Assembly: GCA_017880905.1 (NCBI GenBank)
Contig: JADGRO010000013.1
Span: 1-64,000 of the forward strand
Direction: 5' to 3'
Length of the DNA: 64,000 nucleotides
DNA from: Methylotenera sp.
GTDB lineage: Bacteria > Pseudomonadota > Gammaproteobacteria > Burkholderiales > Methylophilaceae
Shown: positions 55,852 to 64,000 of the stretch, one piece after another
How the letters are laid out: every line of letters begins with the position of its first letter
How positions within the stretch are numbered: position 1 is the first letter of the stretch
Program-made: the position numbers and the translations under genes
Notes under the pieces: generated by a model
What the model was told of the DNA's origin: nothing
Database searches by the model: none
The model's input: the letters and a program-made list of their open reading frames with translations, nothing else

Positions 55852-56625
55852 ATGTCTGTAACCATGCGTCAAATGCTGGAGGCCGGTGTTCACTTTGGCC
55901 ACCAAACCCGTTACTGGAACCCCAAAATGGCAGAATATATTTTTGGCGACCGCAACAAAATTCATATTGTAAACCTTGAAAAAACCTTGCCATTGTTTGA
56001 AGACGCGCTTAAATATGTGCGTACATTGGCGGCTAATAAGGGTCGTATTTTGTTCGTAGGCACTAAACGCCAAGCGCGCGATATCGTTAAAGAAGAGGCT
56101 GTGCGTGCAGGCTGTGCCTATGTGAATCACCGTTGGTTGGGCGGCATGCTCACCAATTTTAAAACTGTAAAACAGTCTATCAAGCGCTTGCATGATTTTG
56201 ATGCAATGCTACTCGACGGTAGCTTAGAAAAATTCGGCAAAAAAGAAGCGCTTGGCTACAAACGCGAAATCGAAAAACTCGAGCGCTCAATTGGTGGCAT
56301 AAAGGATATGGGCGGTTTGCCAGACGCGATTTTCATTATCGATGTTGGCCATGAAAGCGGTGCGATTACTGAAGCAGCTAAACTAGGCATTCCGGTGATT
56401 GGTATTGTGGATACCAACAATTCACCAGATGCTGTGGCTTATGTGATTCCGGGCAACGACGATTCTAGCCGAGCAATTCGCTTGTATGCGCGCGGCATGG
56501 CCGATGCAGTGTTAGAGGGTCGTGAAAGCGCGATTACAGAGATTGTAAAATCTGCAAAAGAAGAAGAATTTGTAGAAGTCGCAAAAGTTGCGACAGAAGC
56601 CACAACTGAAGCTGTTGCAGAGTAA
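55852..56625 (+). CDS. rpsB: 30S ribosomal protein S2
   Basis: This 257-residue protein starts at ATG 55852 ([26 protein letters not shown]); the track's upstream GTG adds non-conserved residues. Other S2 blocks are [15 protein letters not shown] and [15 protein letters not shown]. It begins the rpsB-tsf-pyrH-frr block. A terminator after it allows rpsB to be made in excess over tsf. Confidence 0.97.
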   Translation: MSVTMRQMLEAGVHFGHQTRYWNPKMAEYIFGDRNKIHIVNLEKTLPLFEDALKYVRTLAANKGRILFVGTKRQARDIVKEEAVRAGCAYVNHRWLGGMLTNFKTVKQSIKRLHDFDAMLLDGSLEKFGKKEALGYKREIEKLERSIGGIKDMGGLPDAIFIIDVGHESGAITEAAKLGIPVIGIVDTNNSPDAVAYVIPGNDDSSRAIRLYARGMADAVLEGRESAITEIVKSAKEEEFVEVAKVATEATTEAVAE

Positions 56626-56636
56626 TCAATCTATGC

Positions 56637-56661
56637 AAAAAGGGGCTCTACGCCCCTTTTT
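56637..56661 (+). terminator. Terminator/attenuator between rpsB and tsf
   Basis: AAAAAGGGGC-TCTAC-GCCCCTTTTT gives a strong stem with flanking A and T runs. Confidence 0.88.
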
Positions 56662-56692
56662 CTATTTAAGAATTATTAGTTAGGAGTGAGAG

Positions 56693-57568
56693 ATGGCTGA
56701 AATTACCGCAAGCATGGTAAAAGATTTACGTGAGCGCACCGATGCGCCTATTATGGATTGCAAAAAAGCTTTAACCGAAGCTGAAGGCGACTCAACACGT
56801 GCTGAAGAGATTTTACGTGTACGTTTTGGTAACAAGGCCAGCAAGGCTGCAGGTCGTGTAGCTGCTGAGGGTACAGTTGGTGTTTCAATCGCCGCAGATG
56901 GCAAAACTGGCGCCATGATCGAAGTGAATTCTGAAACGGATTTCTGCGCAAAAAACGAAGATTTTTTAAAATTTGTGAGCGAATTGGCTACCCTGGTTTC
57001 TACTAGCAATGCCGCAGACATCAATGCAGTTGGTGCGCTTGCGATGCTCGGCGCAACAGTTGAAGAAACGCGCGCGCAATTAGTCGGTAAAATTGGTGAA
57101 AACATCACGCCGCGTCGCTTTGTAAAAATCAACGCTAAAGGCAAACTAGCAAGTTATATTCACGGCAGCAAAATCGGTGTACTGGTAGATTTGGTCGGTG
57201 GCGATGAAGTATTAGCTAAAGATATAGCCATGCATATTGCCGCAGCTAAGCCAAAATCGTTGGATGCTGGCGGCATCACGCAAGATTTAATTGACGCAGA
57301 GCGCCGCATAGCCATTGAGAAAGCTAAAGAAGCGGGAAAGCCAGAGGCAATGTTGGATAAAATTGCCGATGGTACCGTACAAAAATTCTTAAAAGAGGTG
57401 ACTTTGTTAAATCAGCCATTTGTTAAAGACGACAAAATGACTATTGAGCAATTATTGAAATCTAAAAACGCTTCCGTGGCTTCGTTTACATTGTATACAG
57501 TGGGTGAAGGTATCGAAAAGGTAGCGGTAGATTATGCAGCAGAGGTTGCAGCAGCAGCTAAGGTTTAG
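56693..57568 (+). CDS. tsf: Elongation factor Ts
   Basis: This 291-residue guanine-nucleotide exchange factor for EF-Tu has the N-terminal UBA-like [23 protein letters not shown] and the core EF-Tu contact [16 protein letters not shown]. The C-terminal dimerisation modules include [12 protein letters not shown]. It is located after rpsB as usual. Confidence 0.97.
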   Translation: MAEITASMVKDLRERTDAPIMDCKKALTEAEGDSTRAEEILRVRFGNKASKAAGRVAAEGTVGVSIAADGKTGAMIEVNSETDFCAKNEDFLKFVSELATLVSTSNAADINAVGALAMLGATVEETRAQLVGKIGENITPRRFVKINAKGKLASYIHGSKIGVLVDLVGGDEVLAKDIAMHIAAAKPKSLDAGGITQDLIDAERRIAIEKAKEAGKPEAMLDKIADGTVQKFLKEVTLLNQPFVKDDKMTIEQLLKSKNASVASFTLYTVGEGIEKVAVDYAAEVAAAAKV

Positions 57569-57585
57569 TAAAACCAAATGAAAAA

Positions 57586-57610
57586 GTGGGCTTAAAACCC
57601 ACTTTTTTTT
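57586..57610 (+). terminator. Rho-independent terminator after tsf
   Basis: GTGGG-CTTAAAA-CCCAC is followed by eight T residues. Confidence 0.88.
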
Positions 57611-57677
57611 CGCTAAAATTTAGGCAAACTGACTGGGTTTGTGATTAAATAAGCAAACTTAAATTTCGAGGAATAAT

Positions 57678-58394
57678 ATGGCTAAACCTGCCTTTAAGCG
57701 CATACTGCTTAAACTCTCTGGCGAGGCATTGATGGGCGATGATGCGTATGGCATCAACCGCGCAACCATTACTAACATAGTCGAGCAAATTAAAGAGATT
57801 GTAGATTTAGGCGTTGAGGTCGGTGTCGTAATTGGAGGTGGTAATATTTTTCGTGGTGTCGCGCCTGCCGCTTCCGGCATGGATAGAGCCACCGCCGATT
57901 ATATGGGCATGCTCGCCACCGTAATGAACGCCTTGGCGCTACAAGATGCGATGAAGCATATTGGCCTTGTAGCACGCGTGCAAAGCGCTTTGAATATCGA
58001 GCAAGTGGCCGAGCCTTATATTCGTGGCAAAGCCATGCGCTATTTAGAAGAGGGTCGTGTGGTCATATTTGGGGCGGGGACGGGGAACCCGTTTTTTACG
58101 ACAGATACTGCTGCGGCCTTACGCGGTGCGGAAATTAACGCCGAAATTGTGTTGAAAGCGACAAAAGTAGATGGTGTTTATAGCGATGACCCTAAAAAAA
58201 ATCCCAATGCTACACGCTATGAAACGGTGACTTTTGATGAAGCTATTCGTAAGGATTTAAAGGTGATGGATGCTACTGCGCTCGCTTTGTGTCGTAATCA
58301 AAAATTACCGATTGCAGTGTTCAGTATTTTCAAGCAGGGTGCCCTTAAGCGCGTGGTAATGGGCGAAAATGAAGGCACACGCGTAGTCGTATAA
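57678..58394 (+). CDS. pyrH: UMP kinase
   Basis: This 238-residue amino-acid-kinase-fold enzyme phosphorylates UMP to UDP. Features are [43 protein letters not shown] and [16 protein letters not shown]. It is a hexameric, allosteric bacterial type. frr follows about 20 nt later. Confidence 0.97.
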   Translation: MAKPAFKRILLKLSGEALMGDDAYGINRATITNIVEQIKEIVDLGVEVGVVIGGGNIFRGVAPAASGMDRATADYMGMLATVMNALALQDAMKHIGLVARVQSALNIEQVAEPYIRGKAMRYLEEGRVVIFGAGTGNPFFTTDTAAALRGAEINAEIVLKATKVDGVYSDDPKKNPNATRYETVTFDEAIRKDLKVMDATALALCRNQKLPIAVFSIFKQGALKRVVMGENEGTRVVV

Positions 58395-58414
58395 AATAAA
58401 AGTTGGAGAAGCAA

Positions 58415-58972
58415 ATGTTAGATGACATTAGAAAAACGGCTGACACCAAAATGCAAAAGTCGCTGGAAGCGTTGAAGAATGATCTGGCAAAAGTGCGAAC
58501 AGGCCGCGCCCATACTGGTTTGCTGGACCATGTGATGGTGGAATATTACGGTTCAGTGGTAGCGGTCAACCAAGTGGCGAATGTAAATTTAGGCGACTCA
58601 CGCACTATCAACGTACAGCCCTATGAAAAAAACATGATTGCTAAAGTTGAGAAAGCCATTCGCGATAGTGATTTAGGCTTAAACCCTGCCACCAATGGCG
58701 ATGTAATTCGCGTACCGATGCCTATGTTGACCGAGGAACGCCGTCGCGATTTAACTAAGATTGTGCGCGCGGAAGCTGAAAATGCCAAAGTGGCGATACG
58801 CAATGTGCGCCGCGATGCTAATGACGCTCTAAAAAAAATGCTTAAGGACAAAGAAATTAGTGAGGATGATGAACGTCGTGCGCAAGATGAGGTGCAAAAA
58901 TTGACCGACAAAGCTGTTATTGAGGTTGATAAATTACTACAAACTAAAGAAGTCGATCTAATGGCGGTCTAA
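58415..58972 (+). CDS. frr: Ribosome recycling factor
   Basis: ATG 58415 after TTGGAGAAGCAA gives 185 residues, the standard length; the track's TTG adds four. The two-domain tRNA mimic has [41 protein letters not shown] and [14 protein letters not shown]. It releases ribosomes after termination with EF-G. Its stop overlaps the uppS ATG. Confidence 0.97.
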   Translation: MLDDIRKTADTKMQKSLEALKNDLAKVRTGRAHTGLLDHVMVEYYGSVVAVNQVANVNLGDSRTINVQPYEKNMIAKVEKAIRDSDLGLNPATNGDVIRVPMPMLTEERRRDLTKIVRAEAENAKVAIRNVRRDANDALKKMLKDKEISEDDERRAQDEVQKLTDKAVIEVDKLLQTKEVDLMAV

Positions 58973-59724
58973 TGGGTTTATTCTCTAGCTCCACACAAAC
59001 AATCCCCACCTCTGGCGAAGTCCCCAATCATATCGCAGTGATTATGGATGGTAATGGCAGATGGGCCAGAAAGCGCTTTCTGCCTCGTGTTGCAGGGCAT
59101 AAACGCGGCGTGGAAACAGTGCGCGATTTGGTGAAACAGTGTGCAAAACTAAACGTAAAATTTCTCACACTATTTGCTTTTAGTAGTGAAAATTGGCGCC
59201 GTCCAGATGACGAAGTCTCATTTTTAATGGGCTTATTTATGGATGCACTAAAGCGCGAAGTGGCTAAGTTACATGAAAATAATATCCGTTTAGTTTTGAT
59301 AGGAGACCGTAGCCGCTTTAACGATGAATTGGTGAAACAGATTAAAGCCTCCGAAGAACTCACTGCAAAAAATACTGGCTTAACGTTAACCATTGCTGCC
59401 AACTACGGTGGACGCTGGGATATTTTACAGGCAACCAATCGTATGATTACCGAAAATCCGAGTAAAACTGGGCCATTTACCGAAGAAGATTTGGCGCCGC
59501 ATTTGGCCATGTGTTATGCGCCTGAGCCGGATTTATTCATCCGCACCGGCGGTGAAAAACGAATCAGCAATTTTTTACTTTGGCAGTTGGCCTATACCGA
59601 ATTTTATTTTACCGATACGCTTTGGCCGGACTTTGATGAAGAAGCATTTCAGGCGGCAATTACTTCATACCAGCAGCGAGAACGCCGTTTTGGCAGAACT
59701 AGTGAGCAATTAACCAATGCTTAG
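58972..59724 (+). CDS. uppS: Undecaprenyl diphosphate synthase
   Basis: This 250-residue cis-prenyltransferase has HIAVIMDGNGRWARKR (catalytic aspartate), GHKRGVETVRDLV, TLFAFSSENWRRP and the C-terminal IRTGGEKRISNFLLWQLAYTE. It makes the lipid carrier used for peptidoglycan and for the EPS locus in this window. Its ATG overlaps the frr stop (TAATG). Confidence 0.96.
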   Translation: MGLFSSSTQTIPTSGEVPNHIAVIMDGNGRWARKRFLPRVAGHKRGVETVRDLVKQCAKLNVKFLTLFAFSSENWRRPDDEVSFLMGLFMDALKREVAKLHENNIRLVLIGDRSRFNDELVKQIKASEELTAKNTGLTLTIAANYGGRWDILQATNRMITENPSKTGPFTEEDLAPHLAMCYAPEPDLFIRTGGEKRISNFLLWQLAYTEFYFTDTLWPDFDEEAFQAAITSYQQRERRFGRTSEQLTNA

Positions 59725-59733
59725 CTATTTTAC

Positions 59734-60555
59734 ATGCTAAAAACACGCATCATTACCGCGCTGATATTGGTCGCTGGTTTTATTCCCGCGTTGTTCATGC
59801 TTTCTAATACCTACTGGGCACTTGGCATGTTGGTTATATCGCTATTTGCTTTGTATGAGTGGGCCAGTATGATTAAGCTCACGCAAACGCAAAGCAATAT
59901 TTACCTTGTAATCGCGACGATTGCAGGGCTATTCACATTGCCACTTATAGAACAGCATGGTTTCCATCTGTTTTTCTTTAAATCGCTCATCGTATTTTTT
60001 ATAGCTACGTTATTTTGGTCGCTTATTGTGCCTTTTTGGCTGGCAAAAAAGTGGTTTATCCGCAATAAATTCGTGATAGCAATGGTCGGTTTGATGCTGA
60101 TGATTCCATTATGGTTAGCGTTAATATGCACCAAAGGCGCAGATCCATGGCTGTTGCTGGCGCTATTAGCAACAATTTGGATAGCCGATAGCGCAGCTTA
60201 TTTTGCGGGCAAAAACTTTGGTAAGCATAAGCTGGCTCCAGCCATTAGCCCAGGTAAAACATGGGAGGGAGTACTCGGTGCATTAGTCGCAGTCACACTA
60301 TTTGGCGTAATGTTATACTTTGGGTTTTACATTAAAACGTTTGCAATTTTCCCAGCGCTTTGGATTGTCACTGGGTTTGGAGTGATCGGCGATTTGTTTG
60401 AATCGATGATTAAACGTCAAGCCAATATCAAAGATAGTGGTGATTTATTACCGGGTCACGGCGGCATTCTAGATCGCATTGATGGCATTATCCCAAGCTT
60501 GCCCATCGCGATTATGATGATTTATGCTTACAATTACTTTGTGGTGGTTAACTAA
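59734..60555 (+). CDS. cdsA: Phosphatidate cytidylyltransferase
   Basis: This 273-residue membrane enzyme with about eight helices makes CDP-diacylglycerol for phospholipids. The family signature is visible in GDLFESMIKRQANIKDSGDLLPGHGGILDRIDG. It lies 9 nt after uppS. The dxr start codon follows its stop directly. Confidence 0.95.
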   Translation: MLKTRIITALILVAGFIPALFMLSNTYWALGMLVISLFALYEWASMIKLTQTQSNIYLVIATIAGLFTLPLIEQHGFHLFFFKSLIVFFIATLFWSLIVPFWLAKKWFIRNKFVIAMVGLMLMIPLWLALICTKGADPWLLLALLATIWIADSAAYFAGKNFGKHKLAPAISPGKTWEGVLGALVAVTLFGVMLYFGFYIKTFAIFPALWIVTGFGVIGDLFESMIKRQANIKDSGDLLPGHGGILDRIDGIIPSLPIAIMMIYAYNYFVVVN

Positions 60556-61755
60556 TTGCAAAACATCACCATTCTAGGCAGCACTGGCACTATCGGCCAG
60601 CAAACGCTGGATGTGATTGCTCGTCATGCTAATGAGTATAAGGTGTTCGCGCTCGCTGCTAATTCCAATGTTGAGCCACTTTTAAAGCAATGCTTACAAT
60701 TCAGGCCCAGAATTGCAGTATTGCTGGATGAAAAAGCGGCATTAGAATTACGCGCTCAACTTAAAGCGCACAACAGTAAAATTGAAGTGCTTTCGGGCGT
60801 AACAGGCTTAGAGCAGGTTTCTAGCGATGCGGATGTCGATGTTGTGATGGCCGCTATAGTTGGCGCAGCTGGCTTGAGACCCGCCATAGCGGCAGCGCGT
60901 GCTGGCAAGCGTATATTGCTAGCTAACAAAGAAACGCTGGTAATGGCAGGTAGCTTGTTTATGCAAGCGGTGAAAGCGGGTGGGGCTACTTTACTACCAA
61001 TAGATAGCGAACATAACGCCATTTTTCAAGTAATGCCATCACAAACTTTGCAACACTTGGTAGATGGCGGCGTACGCAAAATTATTCTTACCGCGTCGGG
61101 TGGACCATTTAGACAATATACGCAAGAGCAATTATCAAAAGTTACGTCAGAGTTGGCGCTAAAACATCCTAATTGGGTGATGGGTGCCAAAATTACTATC
61201 GATTCCGCGACGCTAATGAATAAAGGCTTAGAGGTTATCGAAGCACATTGGTTATTTAATGCGAAACCAAGCCAAATCGACGTCGTCGTACATCCACAAA
61301 GTATTATTCATTCGATGGTGGAATATATTGATGGTAGCATTTTGGCACAGCTCAGCAACCCCGATATGCGCACGCCAATTGCTTACGCATTGGGTTATCC
61401 AAACCGTATTGAATCAGGCGTTGCATCACTTAATTTGCTGGAAATCGCCAAGTTAGAATTCGAAGCACCTGATACCAAGCGCTTCCCATGTTTACAGTTG
61501 GCTTATGACACACTGCAAGCTGGTGGCACAGCACCCGCTATACTCAATGCGGTCAACGAGATAGCAGTGGCCGCGTTTTTAAATAAACAAATCCACTTTT
61601 TAGACATTTCTTCTTTGATAGCAAAGGCTCTCAACACCATTAAAATTGCACCTGTCACTTCTTTAGAGCAACTCATCGCAGTCGATGCGGAAGCAAGAAA
61701 CTTTGCCCTATCGTGCCTTGTCAGCCATGATTCTAAGCGGGTATTGACGGCATGA
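60556..61755 (+). CDS. dxr: 1-deoxy-D-xylulose 5-phosphate reductoisomerase
   Basis: This 399-residue enzyme carries out the second step of the MEP isoprenoid pathway. NADPH fold ITILGSTGTIGQQTLDVI, metal site LLPIDSEHNAIFQ, flexible loop ASGGPFR and GAKITIDSATLMNKGLEVIEAHWLF are all present. The start is TTG immediately after the cdsA TAA, so translation probably depends on coupling. It ends in an ATGA overlap with rseP. Confidence 0.96.
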   Translation: MQNITILGSTGTIGQQTLDVIARHANEYKVFALAANSNVEPLLKQCLQFRPRIAVLLDEKAALELRAQLKAHNSKIEVLSGVTGLEQVSSDADVDVVMAAIVGAAGLRPAIAAARAGKRILLANKETLVMAGSLFMQAVKAGGATLLPIDSEHNAIFQVMPSQTLQHLVDGGVRKIILTASGGPFRQYTQEQLSKVTSELALKHPNWVMGAKITIDSATLMNKGLEVIEAHWLFNAKPSQIDVVVHPQSIIHSMVEYIDGSILAQLSNPDMRTPIAYALGYPNRIESGVASLNLLEIAKLEFEAPDTKRFPCLQLAYDTLQAGGTAPAILNAVNEIAVAAFLNKQIHFLDISSLIAKALNTIKIAPVTSLEQLIAVDAEARNFALSCLVSHDSKRVLTA

Positions 61756-63125
61756 CAACTTTGATTGCATTTATTGTCACCATAGGCGTGTTGGTGATTA
61801 TCCACGAATTTGGTCATTTTCAGGTAGCGCGTTGGTGCAATGTCAAAGTACTGCGCTTCTCCGTTGGTTTTGGTAAACCACTATGGCAAAAAACTTTCGG
61901 TAAAGACAAGACAGAATTTGCGCTGGCGGCGATTCCACTGGGTGGTTTTGTAAAAATGCTCGATGAAAACGAGCTAAAAGCCGAAGAAAATCCTGTTCAC
62001 TATTCTGCAGATGATCTAAAACGTGCTTTTAATCGTCAAAATGTGTGGAAGCGCATCGCTATTGTATTGGCCGGACCATTGGCCAATTTGCTATTAGCGA
62101 TTGTGCTGTATTGGGGACTGTTTATGTTGGGCGTTACTGCCATGCGTCCGATTGTTGGTGTTGTTGCCGACAACAGCTTGGCCGCACAAGCCAGTTTAAA
62201 ATCTGGCGAAATAATTCAAAAAATAGATGGTAAGCCGGTGAAATCGTGGCAAGAAGCGCGTTGGATATTACTTGAACAGTCACTCGAAAACAAAACGGTT
62301 GAAATTGAAGCCATCAATAACAACAACGAGTTGCTTCAACATACCTTAAGCTTTAATGGCATTAGCAATGATGCTGAGATTGATGTGCTAAAAAAAATAG
62401 GTGTGGAAGAGTTCAAACCTAATATCCCTGCCGTGATCGGTGAAATATTGACCGGTAGTGTCACAGAAAAGGCGGGTTTTATGCCAAACGACAAAATATT
62501 GCGGGTGGATAATGTTGAAATTGGTGATTGGGAGCAGGTGGTAAACACCATCAAAGATAGTCCCAATAAAAAATTACAATTTGAAATTGAGCGTGGCCAA
62601 AAAATATTACGCATCGCAGTCACTCCGGAGGCGATTAGAGAAGACAATCAAACCATAGGCAGAATGGGTGCAAGCGTAAAATTAGACAAAAACGAATTAG
62701 ATAAGCTATTGATTGAGTTACATTATTCTCCATTAGCAAGTTTGCAAAAAGCGATTGCTAAAACATGGGATACTTCAATTTTTAGCCTTAAAATGCTTGG
62801 TAAAATGGTCACAGGAAAAGTGCCTTTAACAAGTATTAGTGGCCCAGTGACAATTGCGGCATTTGCCGGGGAGAGTGCAAATTTAGGCATAAAAACATTT
62901 TTGGGGTTTTTAGCTTTGGTTAGCATTAGCATAGGCGTACTCAACCTTTTACCAATTCCAGTGTTAGATGGCGGCCATTTGATGTATTATATGGCTGAGA
63001 TTTTTAAAGGTTCACCAGTATCAGAGCAAGCAATGCTGGTAGGCCAAAAAATAGGCTTTGGATTACTAGGTTTACTCATGACAATTGCAATTTTTAACGA
63101 CTTTAGTAGATTATTCGCGGGTTAG
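61752..63125 (+). CDS. rseP: Site-2 membrane protease RseP
   Basis: This 457-residue intramembrane zinc protease has VIIHEFGHFQVARW (HExxH) in the first helix. Two periplasmic PDZ domains (the first around AQASLKSGEIIQKIDGKPV; the second around AGFMPNDKILRVDNVEIGDW) follow, then the second metal motif NLLPIPVLDGGHLMYY near the C-terminus. It cleaves anti-sigma factor RseA and signal peptides in the envelope stress pathway. Confidence 0.96.
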   Translation: MTTLIAFIVTIGVLVIIHEFGHFQVARWCNVKVLRFSVGFGKPLWQKTFGKDKTEFALAAIPLGGFVKMLDENELKAEENPVHYSADDLKRAFNRQNVWKRIAIVLAGPLANLLLAIVLYWGLFMLGVTAMRPIVGVVADNSLAAQASLKSGEIIQKIDGKPVKSWQEARWILLEQSLENKTVEIEAINNNNELLQHTLSFNGISNDAEIDVLKKIGVEEFKPNIPAVIGEILTGSVTEKAGFMPNDKILRVDNVEIGDWEQVVNTIKDSPNKKLQFEIERGQKILRIAVTPEAIREDNQTIGRMGASVKLDKNELDKLLIELHYSPLASLQKAIAKTWDTSIFSLKMLGKMVTGKVPLTSISGPVTIAAFAGESANLGIKTFLGFLALVSISIGVLNLLPIPVLDGGHLMYYMAEIFKGSPVSEQAMLVGQKIGFGLLGLLMTIAIFNDFSRLFAG

Positions 63126-63130
63126 TAGTT

Positions 63131-64000
63131 TTGTTTAAAACCCGTTATATTTCAACACTCATCATCGCTCTATTCAGCCATCATGCAATGGCGCTAGAGC
63201 CGTTTGTCATTAAAGATATTCGCGTTGAGGGCTTGCAACGCACCGAGCCTGGCACGGTGTTTAACTATTTGCCTGTGCAAGCGGGTGACGTGATGAGCGA
63301 CGAAAAAGCCACGCAAGCGATTAAAGCGCTGTATAACACCGGTTTTTTTAAAGATGTGCGTATCGAAGCCGATGGCGACGTACTGGTGGTGACTGTGCAG
63401 GAACGCTCAGCCATTGCCAAGATTGATTTTAGCGGCAACAAATCTTTCCCGTCTGACAAAATGACCGAAGGTTTAAAGCAAATCGGCATTTCAGAAGGTT
63501 TAATATTCGATAAATCTCAACTAGACCGTGCGGAACAAGAAATCAAACGTCAATATTTAGCACAAGGCAAATACGGAGCTACCGTTAAAACTATTGTTTC
63601 GCCACTTGAGCGCAATCGCGTAGCGGTGCGTTTTGAGATTGAAGAGGGCGTGGTTGCTAAGATTCGCGACATCAATATTGTTGGTAATAATGCTTTTTCT
63701 ACTGATGATTTGCGAGCAGAATTCTTGCTAACAACACCCAATTGGATGAGTTGGTGGAACAAAGATGACCAGTATTCCAAGCAAAAACTAACCGCGGACT
63801 TAGAAACGCTTAAATCGTTTTATTTGAACCAGGGGTACTTGGAATTTTCGGTTGATTCTACGCAAGTGTCTATTTCGCCTGATAAGCAGGATATTTACAT
63901 TACGGTGAATGTGACTGAAGGCGAAAAATATACCATTAGTGATGTGAAACTAGCTGGTGAATTGCAAGTGCCGGAATCAGAACTTAAGCCATTGATTACG
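63131..64000 (+). CDS. bamA: Outer membrane assembly factor BamA, N-terminal part
   Basis: The frame is open to the window end, so it is absent from the ORF track. It starts with TTG 63131 (MFKTRYISTLIIALFSHHAMA, a signal peptide) just after rseP. The first mature residues LEPFVIKDIRVEGLQRTEPGTVF begin POTRA 1. At least three POTRA domains are covered in the 290 visible codons; the beta-barrel lies beyond the window. It folds outer-membrane proteins. Confidence 0.95.
   Translation, partial: MFKTRYISTLIIALFSHHAMALEPFVIKDIRVEGLQRTEPGTVFNYLPVQAGDVMSDEKATQAIKALYNTGFFKDVRIEADGDVLVVTVQERSAIAKIDFSGNKSFPSDKMTEGLKQIGISEGLIFDKSQLDRAEQEIKRQYLAQGKYGATVKTIVSPLERNRVAVRFEIEEGVVAKIRDINIVGNNAFSTDDLRAEFLLTTPNWMSWWNKDDQYSKQKLTADLETLKSFYLNQGYLEFSVDSTQVSISPDKQDIYITVNVTEGEKYTISDVKLAGELQVPESELKPLIT

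Overview
The window is a 64 kb stretch of chromosome from an autotrophic betaproteobacterium, most likely of the Nitrosomonadales. By eye the GC content is in the 40s percent; I did not count it. The assignment rests on the gene orders rnr-rlmB, rpsF-rpsR-rplI-dnaB-radA and rpsB-tsf-pyrH-frr-uppS-cdsA-dxr-rseP-bamA, on the hopanoid/squalene trio hpnCDE, on an XrtA (exosortase)-associated ATPase in a polysaccharide locus, and on a red-type (form IC) RuBisCO with CbbX. The genus cannot be fixed from sequence alone.

Layout. (1) 1-17350 is an exopolysaccharide locus: flippase, two hexapeptide acyltransferases, a kinase-like protein, a secreted phosphoesterase, three GT2 enzymes, an alpha/alpha-toroid protein, WecG/TagA, WecB, the XrtA-associated ATPase and GalE on +, converging on a minus-strand group of GT4, polysaccharide deacetylase and the lipid-carrier sugar phosphotransferase. 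(2) 17840-21990 holds tRNA-Leu, rnr, rlmB, an IF-1 paralogue and a divergent cspA with a long leader. (3) 21997-29762 is the carbon-fixation block: cbbR divergent from cbbL-cbbS-cbbX-prkB, continuing closely into pntAA-pntAB-pntB and ending in a strong terminator. (4) 29777-34913 is accessory DNA: a frameshifted OmpA-type lipoprotein, an orphan ParA, an ArsC-type phosphatase, small lipoproteins, and a roughly 2.1 kb segment bounded by intact tRNA-Asn and a copy of its 3' portion. That segment carries several small membrane or stress-type genes, two of which look damaged. (5) 34945-45800 holds AsmA, an aminotransferase, a trypsin-TPR protein, uvrB, the S6/S18/L9 operon, dnaB, radA and small membrane proteins. 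(6) 45816-54656 holds hpnC-hpnD-hpnE, an MTA/MTI phosphorylase, def, tRNA-Ser, two cupins, glnD and map. (7) 54860-64000 holds an HDOD protein and the rpsB-to-bamA housekeeping run, with bamA cut by the window end.

How the genes work together. The CBB block pairs CO2 fixation with a proton-translocating transhydrogenase that can supply NADPH. The polysaccharide locus contains precursor supply (WecB, GalE), initiation (the WcaJ-like transferase), assembly glycosyltransferases, modification enzymes and export. No exosortase, integrase, transposase, CRISPR array or rRNA gene was seen. The most unusual parts are the CBB-pnt arrangement, the tRNA-Asn-bounded mini-island with its deletion remnants, the degenerate tRNA-Ser copy, the leader structures before cspA, rpsF and rpsB, and several overlapping or duplicated translation starts.
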